Shown one piece after another: positions 46,342-57,029 of a stretch of 64,000 nt of DNA (positions are counted from its first letter, which is position 1; each line of letters begins with the position of its first letter). Under the pieces are notes generated by a model. It saw nothing but the letters and a program-made list of their open reading frames with translations, did no database searches and had not been told where the DNA came from. Location: contig JAULSR010000001.1 in NCBI GenBank assembly GCA_030512295.1, forward strand, positions 372,001-436,000. The letters are read 5' to 3'. The stretch is from Bombardia bombarda (lineage: Eukaryota > Ascomycota > Sordariomycetes > Sordariales > Lasiosphaeriaceae). A program made the translations under genes and the position numbers.

Positions 46342-48992
46342 CCTTTTTTGCGACACCCTACAACAATTTCTTTGACTATTCACTTCACCTACATTCGCTC
46401 CAAGAGACCTTCCTTTCAACCTCAGGACAACAGAGAAGGGGTCTTCCTTGCCGAAAACAAAAACGAGTGAGAAGCCCCCCCAGGCTGGACTGCCTCCGTT
46501 TCTCTTAAGACCAAGGACCGATAGACGGCTGAAACGACTATGCGGCGATGGTCTCTACACGTAGACAATTTTAATACCACAACTTGTGGGCTTCTCTATC
46601 AGAAACGAAGCCCAACATTCAACGACTACATGCCACTTTCTCTCTGTCTATGGGCGCACGTTAGTTGAGCGCGCGCCACTTAGGAAAACGTCCTGCAGCT
46701 CCGGTTATGCAGCTCTGTTAGCCCAGGCGCGGCGGGGAGCAGGTGGTTGGGATGACTAGGAACGGTGGCGGGCCGATGCGTGTGCGCACTGCCGCCCCTG
46801 AGTTACAGCAGCAGACTTTGCATACATCATCATCCTCACACGCCATCGCCATCATCGTTTAGGCAGCATCGTCGTCATCGATACACAACCTCTCTAGCAT
46901 CTTCCCAACTGGCAGACATACCTGAGCAGTCCCTCTCCGGAGTTTCACGCTTTTCGCACATCGCGACTCATTCGTCATGCAAGCGTGTCACTACCTTTTT
47001 TTCTATCATCATCATCATCATCATCATCCATGTTTCCTAGCCAGTATCGGAAAGCAATTTTCTCTCCCCCTCAAACAATATTCCAGAGGTGTGGCTTAAT
47101 GCGAGGCGTCATCTACTTGTTGTTCTTTTATCATGTCATTTCTTTTCTTAATATTCAGGGATGGGTGCGGACGGGCGGGTAGGCAGGCAGGCGGGCGGCA
47201 AGCAAACTGTGGTTGACCAAGTAGTATTGTCATTCAGTTGTGTAGAATGAACGACGGCAAGGGGGCAGGGCTGAGCTGGGGAGAAAGTAGGCTGCTACAT
47301 GAACTCACTGTACATAATATACCATGTCACATACCAGATGTGACTGGAACTGTATGCAACCTCGGTACAAATTTAATGTTGAATCACCATAATAAGTTAT
47401 CTACTTTCCTCAGGAGCAGAGTAGATAGTGGTCTGACTGCCTGTAGCTTTCACTCAACATCCCTGTCTGTGCTCTCATACACAGTGTTTAGCAACTTAAC
47501 CATATTTCGATTCCGGTCGTACTAATCATATTGGATTTACTATATTACCAACAACAGCTAGTAAAGCTTCCCAATTCTCCTCGAAACTGGGCTCACTCGA
47601 AAAACCCACCCACGAGCTCCTGTCAGCGTACTGGCTCTCAGCCAAAAATTCGCCCCTTAGGTTAAGTTTGTATAAATAGGAACGGGGAGGGGAGGTTTAT
47701 CTTGCTTCAGACACCTTTGTTTTCTACTGGACCATCCGCTATCGACCATATACTGTGCACCTTCATAACCAGAGCTAAGGGCGACAGCATGTAGTAGTTG
47801 TCACACCGCTAACAATGCAGAACGATTCTAGAGTCATTATAAAGGCGTTAGAGCTAGTCCCAGCTCAGTGCCTACACATGAGTTTCATGGAAGGTTAAGA
47901 CTGCTAAGTAGGGATTTAAGTACCTACCTAACCTCGTCACTCGTTTCTGAACGTAAAATGGAGACAGCGACACCAGCATCAGCGTTACCGCACATAAACT
48001 GAATGACGAGGAAATTCACGGCATTTTTCGTTTCGAGGCAAACGTAAGTTTGATTTTAAATGCAACCACGAAGGTAGGTACGTGATGGTAGTCGAACGTC
48101 AAGCCGGCGGCTTCGACTGCTTCAAAAGAAATAAAACAACATCTCGTTCACCCCATGTGCCTTTCGCAGAAGTTGCCCAGGGGACTTGTGATAAAACCTA
48201 TGTACCCAAGGGAAAAGCGAACGAGCTTGTCTGTTCAGGTTGAAATGGAAATACATACTGTAGTGCCTAGTTTGAAATCTTACCGGCGTCGTCCAGTAGA
48301 TCAAGCAAGCACTTATCCGTTGCAAGCACATAATGCCTCGGGGTTTTCCTCCTACGAGCGCCAAAACGTGAGCAAGGAGAAACTCATTCTGAGATTCTCT
48401 CGATTCTACCGAGGCTTGCCAGGTTACAAAACCGTGGACGTTCGGGAGGAACCTGGCTACACGGCCGGAAGGATTTTCATGTCATCTCAAGTAGCTACTA
48501 TGTGAGGCCGGTGAGCAAGCTTGTCCATAATCGTGATCTTCATCCGAACTTTTGCTCTTTAGTGGTACTTTGCAAACAAAGTCGGCGGCCACAGAAGTGT
48601 GATAAGTGGCTGTTTTTGGCGAAATCCGATGTTGAGATGAAGTAGGCACCGGATAGACGGCCTTTATTGGTCCAACTACTCGGTTGATATCGGTCCAGTG
48701 ACAAATATCAAGGTGAAGTGGCACTGGGGGCTCGGTGAGGGCCGAAGTTGTCCGTCAGAGAGAGGCCAGACGCAGACTTCGTTCGTGGGGGTGGGTCGGG
48801 CAAGTAAGTCGACTCGACTGGGCAAGTACGACTGACCAGGTCGACTGGGCAACTCAACTGGGCAAGTACGACGGACAGGTACCTACTTATTAAATTGGGC
48901 TGGGCACGAATCCGCAAATTTCTTTTTCTTTCCAACAACACACTTTCCTTCTTTACAGTCACTCACTCATTGACACAGACACCGGTATCAAG
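46342..48992. other. 2.65 kb intergenic region
   Basis: Holds CT-rich sequence and a (TCA)n run at about 47007..47030, then long stretches without domain-bearing frames. An open frame at 48155..48505 has no recognisable relative. The last 200 bp contain direct repeats before the aspartic-protease gene. Confidence 0.5.
48797..48872. repeat. Promoter-proximal 40-bp-period direct repeats
   Basis: The 16-mer ACTGGGCAAGTACGAC occurs at 48817..48832 and again at 48857..48872, exactly 40 bp apart. A weaker third version (TCGGGCAAGTAAGTCGAC) lies at about 48796. They sit 120-200 bp upstream of the aspartic-protease start codon. Confidence 0.8.
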
Positions 48993-50362
48993 ATGGCCGC
49001 CTTCCACGTCATTTTCGTCACTCTCTTTCTGTCGCTCGTTTACGCCTTCCCTGCCTCCCTCGTCAGTGGAGATACCAAGACCAACAGCGGCTTCTCTGTC
49101 GAGGTGGTTCGCAACCCCGACCATGTTCGCAACGGACCTGCCGAGTATGCCCGTGCCTTGGCTAAGCATGGCGGGCAACGCTTGAGAGGATCTAATAGTT
49201 TTCTCGCCGCCGGACCTAGCGACAATCTACCCGCTACCGCGCTACAGTACGATCGCGAATGGGTGTGCACAGTCGGTTTTGGCACCCCACGCCAGAACCT
49301 TTCCATGATTCTGGACACGGGCTCTTCCGACGTTTGGGCGTTCTCGCAGGAGTTCAATGAGAATCATGATACTCCTCACCACGCTTTCAACCCCCAGCTC
49401 TCGACAAGTGTAGTGCCCGTCCCCAACAGCTCATTTCAAGTTGGCTACGGTAAGACTTGCGGTTCCATCTAGATCAAGAAAGAGTTGGCCAGCCAAAGTA
49501 CCCAGACTAACTCTTATCGTCGTCTCTGTACAACGCAGGTGACGGTAGCTACGCGAATGGCACGGTTGCGCTGGATACTATTACGCTTGGAGATGTCATC
49601 ATTCCGGGTGCAACCATCGAGTTAGCGACCAATGCAGCCGATGGCCTGGCCAACGACCTTACTACAGACGGTATTTTTGGACTGGCATACAACTTCACCA
49701 ACCAAATCAGCCCCCGAGCTCTGCCAACCGTGGTAAGCATGCTGTACAAATTGATTCCCGCGCCTCTCTTCACGGCCGACCTCTCCCACCACAACGAAGG
49801 CGGCTACGGCTACACGTTCGGCTACATCGAGCTCGGGGCTTACACGGGTGACATACACTGGACACCGGTCATATCGGATACCACCCAGGACCCCCAGCTG
49901 CGAGGGTTCTGGAGCGTCGACTTCAGCACACTTCGCGTCGGCGCCACTCGCTTCAATCTGGACATCAGCGCTTCGACGCCACGCTCAGCCATTGTAGATA
50001 CGGGCACCTCGCTCCTCCTAATGCCCAGGTACATTGTTAATCAGTACTACGCCATGGCGCCTGGCGCGGTGCAGCAAGACGAACACTGGATCTTTCCATG
50101 CGCCGTGCATGTACCTGACTTCCACATCGCCTTTGCGGGCACCGACAAGGGAGTGTGGGAAGCCACGATCCCGGGAAAGTACATCAACTTCTCACCCTAT
50201 GCACCCGACAACGACACCTGGTGCTATGGCGGTATCCAGAATGCCCCTGATGACTGGACGTATTCTCTCTTTGGAGATACCTTCCTCAAGAGCGTGTACG
50301 CTGTCTTTGATTATGGCGCAAAGAGGGTCGGCTTTGCCTCCAAGAATCTGGATCTCTCGTGA
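48993..50362 (+). CDS. Secreted pepsin-like aspartic protease (A1 family)
   Basis: Two exons, 48993..49449 and 49539..50362 (intron 89 nt), giving 426 aa. Residues 1-18 are a signal peptide (IFVTLFLSLVYAFP), followed by a propeptide to about residue 85. The catalytic motifs are both intact: Asp108 in MILDTGSSDVWAF and Asp306 in AIVDTGTSLLLMP. The flap Tyr sits in GDGSYANGTV. There is one likely disulfide (Cys in WIFPCAVHV and DTWCYGG). It resembles aspergillopepsin/penicillopepsin-type enzymes that digest protein outside the cell at acid pH. The intron splits a Gly codon in the segment QVGYG-DGSY (phase 1). A paralog that is no longer catalytic lies tail to tail, 712 bp away. Confidence 0.93.
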
Positions 50363-51074
50363 GGTATCTCTGTCTTGACAACTCAAGGAAGGAAAATCTG
50401 GTAGGACGGATTTAAGCGTTGAAGTTGATGGGACTGGAGTTGATGGATGGAGTTCATGGAAGGATGCAATCGAGGTGGTAGTCAATTATGGGATTACCTA
50501 AGTATGCATGGTACAATATGAGTATGGTTGTCTCACGGGCTTTACCCTGATTTCACAGGAGTACCTATACCGGCCATATTATTATATGGCTTGTTCTAAT
50601 ATTACCCCATAAATCTTTCTTCATTTTCCACGTGTTGCTTCATTCCAGTAAGAAGATTCTTGGTGCCCTCGCTTATCTGTTCTCTACTGCTGCGTCTTTT
50701 CCTAGTTCACCCCACTGGCGAATGTGCTTTCTCATTCACTTACATGTACTCACTTTGCTCATGTCTGGGCCACAGCTTATGTTTAATCATGGCAATAAAC
50801 AATCCCAACGTTTGATCAAAAATTTAATTGCTTTGGAGTTGATTACCTATCTGCTGTATCTTACTACGCTCCGGCTGTGACGTGATTCAAAAGTAACACT
50901 GTCGCCCGGCCTACCACCGCATACAAAATCATACCTGATTACCCAGGTATGGTCTATCATTTTCCACAACTCCAAAGCACAAAGAATACCAATATCCATC
51001 TTGCCATTCAGACTCATGCTGAACTTTGCGTGCAGCTGATAGCAGGTTTAAATGCTCCTCGGCGGATTGTCCGG
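50363..51074. other. Convergent intergenic region between the two protease genes
   Basis: 712 bp shared by the 3' ends of the intact protease (+) and the inactivated one (-). No gene or repeat recognised. Confidence 0.5.
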
Positions 51075-52335
51075 TCACAGCGCCTTGGATGCAAAGCCGA
51101 GACGCTGGTTGCCAACATCAAAGACAACTAGGACGCTCTTGATAAAGCTGTCAGCAAGTATGGAGATGCCTTGGTCCATATCCGATTGAATAGGCTGAAT
51201 ACCGCCCACGCAAACCCAGACTGTCGATCCATTGCTGTCTGTGTCAGGACCAGCGATGACGTTCAGAAGCTGGCCGGGCACAGTGACGGTCCTGGGCGTG
51301 CCATCAAAGCCGACGGTGAAGTCGGGCAACGGCTGATCACATGGGAAAACCCACGCCTCCTGGAGCGGTAGGTATCGAGCTCCAGGGACGTTGTTGTAGT
51401 ACTTTCCGACGATTTCGTGAGGTAGATAATTGTAAGGACCGGTTCCAGTCTGGAGAGTTCCATGGAGGTAAGCGGCGCTATCATCGCCATAGCCTTGAAC
51501 TTTGAAGTTGAAGTCCCACAGCGCGGCATTGGCCAACAGCGGGGTGTAAAAGATGTCTTCTTGGGCAACACCATCGGGGATGTAGCCAAAGGTGAAGTAT
51601 CCTTCCTTGGAGGGGCTCGAGGGCAGGTTTGCAGTGAAGAGCTGTTCGCTGAGCTGGGGGAGCAGCCGGCTGAGCGCCGTATCACGGGAGGTGGGAGCGT
51701 CCCCCGGAGCTTTGAGGGCCAGTCCGAACATGCCGTCCGAATAGGGTCGTTGAGCAGTTCCTCGCACGTCACTTGCCACTCCGATCAGAGCATGGGGGAT
51801 CTCGAGCGAATTCAGAGAGACGACATCCTGCCAGAGGGTGGCTGTTATGTTGGTGCTCAAACCTATTCGATAGCGAAGGAAAACAAGTTTGGTCAGTTTA
51901 GTTCTGCAGGTAGGGACTTGGTTGAATGTGTCGCAGAGTATGAGAAAAGGCAGGTGGACTTACCATATGAGATGGTGTAAGGCCTGTTGTCGATGATTTG
52001 CGCGGATGTTGACAAATCGGTGTTATACAAGTGGTGACCTTCGGACAGCAGCCAGCTGTCGGTTATCTGAGTCGAGTACACCAGGCATCTACACCGCCAG
52101 TTGTGAAGATGACTCTCAGCGGCTGTGGGGGAGTGCCAAAGTTGACTTCGCCCACGAATTCGTGATCATATCGGTCCGAGGTGACAGTCACGAGCCTGGT
52201 ATTTGCAACGGATCTGGCACGGTAGTTGGGGTTGCGTTTCAGGCTGACGGAGAAGCCATCGACCCCAGAAGGAGAAGAAAGGGCACAAACGAGGGACAAA
52301 AAGATGGGAGCGAGGAGGAGGAAGAAGTTCTTCAT
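51075..52335 (-). pseudogene. Pepsin-like protease paralog, catalytic aspartates lost and frameshifted
   Basis: Two exons, 52335..51964 and 51862..51075. Signal peptide at 1-18 (MKNFFLLLAPIFLSLVCALS), then a propeptide-like part (GFSVSLKRNPNYRAR) as in the neighbour. The first active-site motif reads VIFTTGGVDAW, with Thr78 where Asp is required. The second reads TLQTGTGPYNYLP, with Gln where Asp is required (codon 51450..51452). Just after GVDAW the frame shifts by one base (about 52075..52085). In the first frame it stops within about five codons; the homologous sequence resumes in another frame (TDSWLLSEGHH, IIDNRPYTISYG) and continues intact. The intron lies at the same split Gly codon as in the neighbour. 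Exon lengths sum to 1160, one base short of whole codons. A sequencing error could explain the shift but not the two substitutions. Confidence 0.85.
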
Positions 52336-53942
52336 TTTGACTCGTCGATAGTGAATGAAATCTTTGTAAGCGAATGAATAGGTAGAAGATAGATGATAGA
52401 GAGGTTGATGTGCTTGTTGTTGATGAGTTGTGAACAAAATAGGAAGAAGACGGCATATGACACCTACTTAAATACCTTCAGTTGAAAAAAAACAAGAGCT
52501 CCAGTCTCGTTAAGGCAGCCACCATCTTCTGAGGGATCTGTCCGACTTTCGGCACGGGTGGGGGACGTTATGACTAATTTCTCCAAACATTACATTCTTC
52601 AAGTGAAGTAACGTAGCTTTCCATAGTCAGACGAAAAGGCACCCACTAGTTGAGAATGGGTATAGATTGAAGAGAAGAAAGTGAACCCAAGGTCTCGGTC
52701 ATGAAGTACGCCGAGATAGAGCAGCTGGAACGAATGAGAATTCATCATGGGTCACACTGAATATGTGATGGTAGAGTGCAGTGCAGTATTGCTTCGCCAC
52801 ATCACGATCACAAAGTTAACTACGCGATTTTATTCATCTGACCATAATAAACGTAACCGCTCGGATACCCATGGTACCGAGTATGGCTAGTGGCGATGGA
52901 TATGGGGAGTAATACTCTTAGACGAGACTCCGAGAAAGCTGATCGAAAAAAACAGGATCAAGCCATCCATCAACCCCTAATTTTGCGCGAGAAATGTGGG
53001 AGAGCGACATATTGCTTCAACGTAAGTTCTTTGCCGATTGGGTTTACAGACGGCTGAATGCTTGGGAGATGTTACGAGACAAGGCGCCCAAAGGACTTCG
53101 GTACCACAGGCGCTACAATATAACTCAGACTAAGTGAGCTCAATTGACAACTGCATGACCATGGAGGCGAGATAAAAACCTTGACTGAAAAGCCGTTGCC
53201 AGAACCAAGATACCTACGACAAAGATTCCGTGCCAGAAGAAAGGGGCTGATACGTACATTGTACATATCGCCTATTAAGCGAAGCATTGGAATGAAGAAT
53301 CCACGAATGTGGCGAGCAACGGACATAAGTGATAAAAACGTAATAGGATGACTGAAAGTGAGATGGTTGAACATACCCACGACCACACTGTCAAATACCC
53401 ACTTTTACCCCTTTTCAGCCCAAATCCGCCCCCAAGCACCCATCCCATGGACCAGTCTAACCGACCCGTCGTCATCCAGAATTGGGCAACCGGTCTCGCC
53501 ACCCCCCCGTCGACTATGCTACGCATGCGATAAAAACATACCGGGACCGAGATCATAAACACGGTAGGAATCAGGAATATGGGCCGGAAGCTGATAGCAA
53601 TCCCCATCAACACAAACAGTGCTCACCAAAGCGCCGCATCTCAATAGCCATGCAGCAATAATCTTGTTGTTCTGCTCTGCTCTGTTCAGTCCTGTTCTGT
53701 ATCGTGTTTAATTTTGTCATCTAGAGAGCCATCTAATCTAGGTAGATCTCCACCTCCCTGCGCTACCGCCTGCCTGCATACCTGCCTAAAACTCCAAACC
53801 TGTGTGTGTGATCACGCGCGCGCGTTTGCAGAACCTAGCAATAACAACACACTCTGTAAAATAGAAATATATGCAAACCCATGGCAATCAATCGTCTTTC
53901 ATCTATAAATATTCACCACCCTTTACTCGATGAATGAAATAC
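52336..53942. other. 1.6 kb intergenic region
   Basis: Promoter of the inactivated protease gene, then sequence without a supported gene. A hydrophobic open frame on the minus strand at 53275..53613 is discussed among the rejected items. CG and GT dinucleotide-rich sequence occurs near 53800..53830. Confidence 0.5.
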
Positions 53943-56900
53943 TTATAGCTCCTCATGCTGGCGCGGCGCCTCCTCCTCTGTTGGTGCTTCCGCCTTTTGC
54001 TCCTGCTCCTTTTGCTGCTCCTGCTGCTGCTGCTGCTGTTGCTCGGCATTATCCCCCGACGCCGCCTCCTCCGCCATAAAGTTCTTCAGCATCTCGTCAA
54101 TCTCCTCCTGCGAGGGCATCTTGCCGTTCTTGCCCGGCTCGATCTTGATCTTCTTGGGCGCCTTGGGCCCACCCTTAGTCGACTTGGGCTTGCTCGACTT
54201 CTTGGGCTTGCTGGAGTCACCCTTGTTGTTGTTGTTCTTCTTCTCAAAGTTGCGCACGCCCTTCATGGCGAGGTCCATGCCTGCCTTGTCGAGCTGCTCG
54301 CGCCTCGACGCGAGGTCCTTGGTGAGCAGGACGGGGTCGTCCGTCACGCCGAGCTTCTCCTGCGCGGCGAGCTTCTCCTCCAGCCAGACGGAGATGGACT
54401 CGAAGAGGTCCTCGCTCTCCTTGAGGTCGTCGAGCGCGTACAGAGGCGGGACGGGACCGCGCTCCTTCTCTAGGTCCTCCATTGCCAGAGTCTTGGTGGT
54501 TGTTGTGGTTGTTGTGCTTGTCTCCTCGTCCTCAAGGTCGGCAAAGTCTGCCGAGGGGGCGGCGGTGACTGTCGATGTCTCGGTGTTGGTGGATGCGGTC
54601 GATGCGGATGCGGCAATCTGGGATGATTGGAACGCTTCGTGCTCGGCAATCTTTTGCTTGAGGTCTGCGACAAAGGTCTTTGTGTTGTTGAGCGCCTCCT
54701 TGAGCCCCTTGACGAGCTCGGGCCGCTTGGAAGCTTCCTCGATTCTGACTTGGACGGGATCCACAATGTCACGGAGTGCCTTCAGGCGGCTCTTGAGCTC
54801 ATCCCGTGTCGCGTCCGCACCATCGCCGTAGAGCCAGTCGCTGGCCTCACTGTTCTTCTTCTCCAGCGTGGCCCTCTCCTCTTCTGTAGAAGCACCGATG
54901 AAAGCCTCGTTCTCAATCAGATCGCGGACCTTGTAGGTGAAGCTCTCGAGCTTGTTCAGCGTCTCCTCGCGCAATCTCCGTGCTCGATCAGAAGCCTCAA
55001 AAGCCTTGATCCGGTCCTTGAGCGCAAGAAGATCTTCCTTGGGGATTTGAGGAATGCCCGACTTCTCTAGCGTGAACTGGACAGGGATGACAATGAGCTG
55101 TGTCTTCTTGACGGCATTAGCGGATGCGGACGCTGAGGAAGCCGAGGAGGAGCTTGACACGGAGCTTGTAGCGGAGGACGCGGTGGCCTTGGAAGAAGAA
55201 TCTGCGGCCTCAGAAGATTCCTCATCGTCCTTGAGGGGTTGCTGGTCCTTCTTTCCGAATCCGAACAGGTTCTTGACTCCATCGATAATACCCTCCTTCT
55301 CCGGCTCCTCAGCCTCACACTCGACACTGGCCTTGGTGACATCCACCTCGCCGTTCTCGTTAACAAGACGGACGCCAACCTTGAGGCGAATATCACCCTT
55401 CTCGCACTTGTGCTTCTCAATGAGCTCTGCCACCGAAGCGGTCAAGTTCTTGGTAGTGAGGGTCTTGACATCCGCCTCAACGGAACCAACGAGCTGGTAA
55501 AACTCAACCGAGAAATCCTCCTTGTTGGAAAAGGTGACTTCCTTGGCCGGGGCGCCGAGGTGCGAGGCGGCTGTCCAGAGACGCTGGTGCTTGGGCTTGC
55601 CCTCGTCCGTCTTCCACCTGATACCGGCAGGGTAGGCAGCCGCTTCGGAAATGCGAATCTCCTTGACGCGGAAGCTGGGGCTGAGCTCAGCCGCTCGGAA
55701 GCCTGCGCCGAAAACCGCAGCCTCGTCCGAGTTGACATTGGTGCGGATCTTGTCAGCGCTGCCGAGGACCTTCTCGAGCTCCCTCTGAACAAAAGGCGTC
55801 CGCGAGGCGCCGCCGTGGAGAATCACCGAGTCAAGATCCTTGATCTCGAGGCCAGCCGCAGTAAGGGCATTCTGGATCGCCACGCCAACTCTGTCGGCAT
55901 GTGCCGCGGCCATCTCCTCGAAGTCAGCGCGGGTAATCTTGTACCGGAAGTCAACATCATCGTAGAGACCCTCGAAGCTGGCCTGGGTGTTCTGGTTGGC
56001 GCTGAGAACATGCCTCACGCGCTCCGCGTCCTTTGTCAGCTTGGCAATCGCGCGGCCGTGGGCCTTGACGCTCTCGGCAGCCACGGTGGCCTTCTTGGCC
56101 TTGGGCGACTCGACAAACTGGGCAACCATGTCATCCACAATGAGGGAGTTGAGCGCATCGCCACCGAGCGTGCGGTCCCAGCCACTGCCGAGAACCTGGA
56201 CCTCCTGAATGGTCTTGTTGTACTTGCCGACATCCTTGACGGTGCGGCTCTGGAACTTGAGAACCGTGGCCTTTGTTGAGCCGGCGCCCATGTCAAAGAT
56301 CATGTGGTGTTCGGGCTTTCCCCCCTCGTTGATGTTGGGGAACTGTCTGCTCGTGGCGTAGTTCAGGCCAACGGCCAGGCCGTCGCTGATCAGGGAGAGA
56401 ACCCTGAAGCCGGCAAGATCAGCTGCCAGCTCGACGGCGCGCTTCTCCTCGATGGTGTAGAATGGCGGGATGGTGATGACCACGGATCGCACACTGCCTG
56501 CGGGCCCAGTAAGCGCCTCGGCGTTGGCACGGATGCCCTGCAGCTCCATGGCCAAGAGCTCCTCGACGGTCCACGCCTCCTCCTCAGGTATGAATGCGCC
56601 GGGGCTCTTGAAGGCGGTGGTGCCTCGAATCTTGTTCGCCTCGGCCTGTAGTGCGGGGTGGCGGGCCACGTATTCCCTCACTTCGGCGCTGTCGGCGGGC
56701 AGACCCAGGAGGGCCTTGAGGTTCGGGAAGACGTCGCCGGGGTAGCGGGGGGCCAAAGCCATTGCGTCGGAGCCGTAGGCCCTCTCGGGGTAGGCGCCGG
56801 CCTTGGGGCCATTGTGCGAAGGCTTGAAGGCGACGGCGGATGTCTCCTTGCGGCGCGAGTCCTTTGTCAGGACGATCTCGAGAGGGATACCGGGCTTCAC

Positions 56901-57029
56901 AAGGGCGGCTTTGATGTACTCTGTCCCCAGGTCGATGCCTAGGACTGCCGAGATGGCGAAGACATTTACAGAGAAGAGGAAGAGAACCGAGAGAAGGATG
57001 GATAAGGGCGATAGGGCTGCCCGCGCCAT
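53943..57029 (-). CDS. lhs1: ER-lumenal Hsp70-like chaperone Lhs1 (Hsp110/Orp150 type)
   Basis: A single exon of 1028 aa. Residues 1-25 are a signal peptide (LSILLSVLFLFSVNVFAIS). The nucleotide-binding domain begins AVLGIDLGTEYIKAALVKPG, with VVITIPPFYTIEEKRAVELA, HMIFDMGAGSTKATVL and SVILHGGASRTPFVQREL. The substrate-binding part has an acidic/Ser-rich insert, then long charged helices (about 690-900) as in Hsp110 proteins. Near the C-terminus is a Lys-rich segment (KKSSKPKSTKGG), a Gln run coded by CAG repeats, and the last four residues HEEL. Known role: nucleotide exchange on the ER Hsp70 Kar2 and protein import. The frame is open for 30 codons upstream of the chosen ATG, but without another ATG. 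Confidence 0.93.
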   Translation of the reverse strand: MARAALSPLSILLSVLFLFSVNVFAISAVLGIDLGTEYIKAALVKPGIPLEIVLTKDSRRKETSAVAFKPSHNGPKAGAYPERAYGSDAMALAPRYPGDVFPNLKALLGLPADSAEVREYVARHPALQAEANKIRGTTAFKSPGAFIPEEEAWTVEELLAMELQGIRANAEALTGPAGSVRSVVITIPPFYTIEEKRAVELAADLAGFRVLSLISDGLAVGLNYATSRQFPNINEGGKPEHHMIFDMGAGSTKATVLKFQSRTVKDVGKYNKTIQEVQVLGSGWDRTLGGDALNSLIVDDMVAQFVESPKAKKATVAAESVKAHGRAIAKLTKDAERVRHVLSANQNTQASFEGLYDDVDFRYKITRADFEEMAAAHADRVGVAIQNALTAAGLEIKDLDSVILHGGASRTPFVQRELEKVLGSADKIRTNVNSDEAAVFGAGFRAAELSPSFRVKEIRISEAAAYPAGIRWKTDEGKPKHQRLWTAASHLGAPAKEVTFSNKEDFSVEFYQLVGSVEADVKTLTTKNLTASVAELIEKHKCEKGDIRLKVGVRLVNENGEVDVTKASVECEAEEPEKEGIIDGVKNLFGFGKKDQQPLKDDEESSEAADSSSKATASSATSSVSSSSSASSASASANAVKKTQLIVIPVQFTLEKSGIPQIPKEDLLALKDRIKAFEASDRARRLREETLNKLESFTYKVRDLIENEAFIGASTEEERATLEKKNSEASDWLYGDGADATRDELKSRLKALRDIVDPVQVRIEEASKRPELVKGLKEALNNTKTFVADLKQKIAEHEAFQSSQIAASASTASTNTETSTVTAAPSADFADLEDEETSTTTTTTTKTLAMEDLEKERGPVPPLYALDDLKESEDLFESISVWLEEKLAAQEKLGVTDDPVLLTKDLASRREQLDKAGMDLAMKGVRNFEKKNNNNKGDSSKPKKSSKPKSTKGGPKAPKKIKIEPGKNGKMPSQEEIDEMLKNFMAEEAASGDNAEQQQQQQQEQQKEQEQKAEAPTEEEAPRQHEEL

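Noticed and set aside
48155..48505. 116-codon frame on the plus strand
   Set aside because: No recognisable domain and not linked to neighbours.
51075..52335. Calling the second protease an ordinary active enzyme
   Set aside because: Both catalytic aspartates are absent and the frame is broken.
53275..53613. Hydrophobic minus-strand frame (112 codons, ISFRPIFLIPTVFMISVP)
   Set aside because: Might be part of a small multi-exon membrane protein, but its start has no clear support and I could not join exons convincingly.
55239..56279. A 346-codon open frame antisense to LHS1
   Set aside because: Leu/Gly/Val-rich shadow of a highly conserved Hsp70 coding region.
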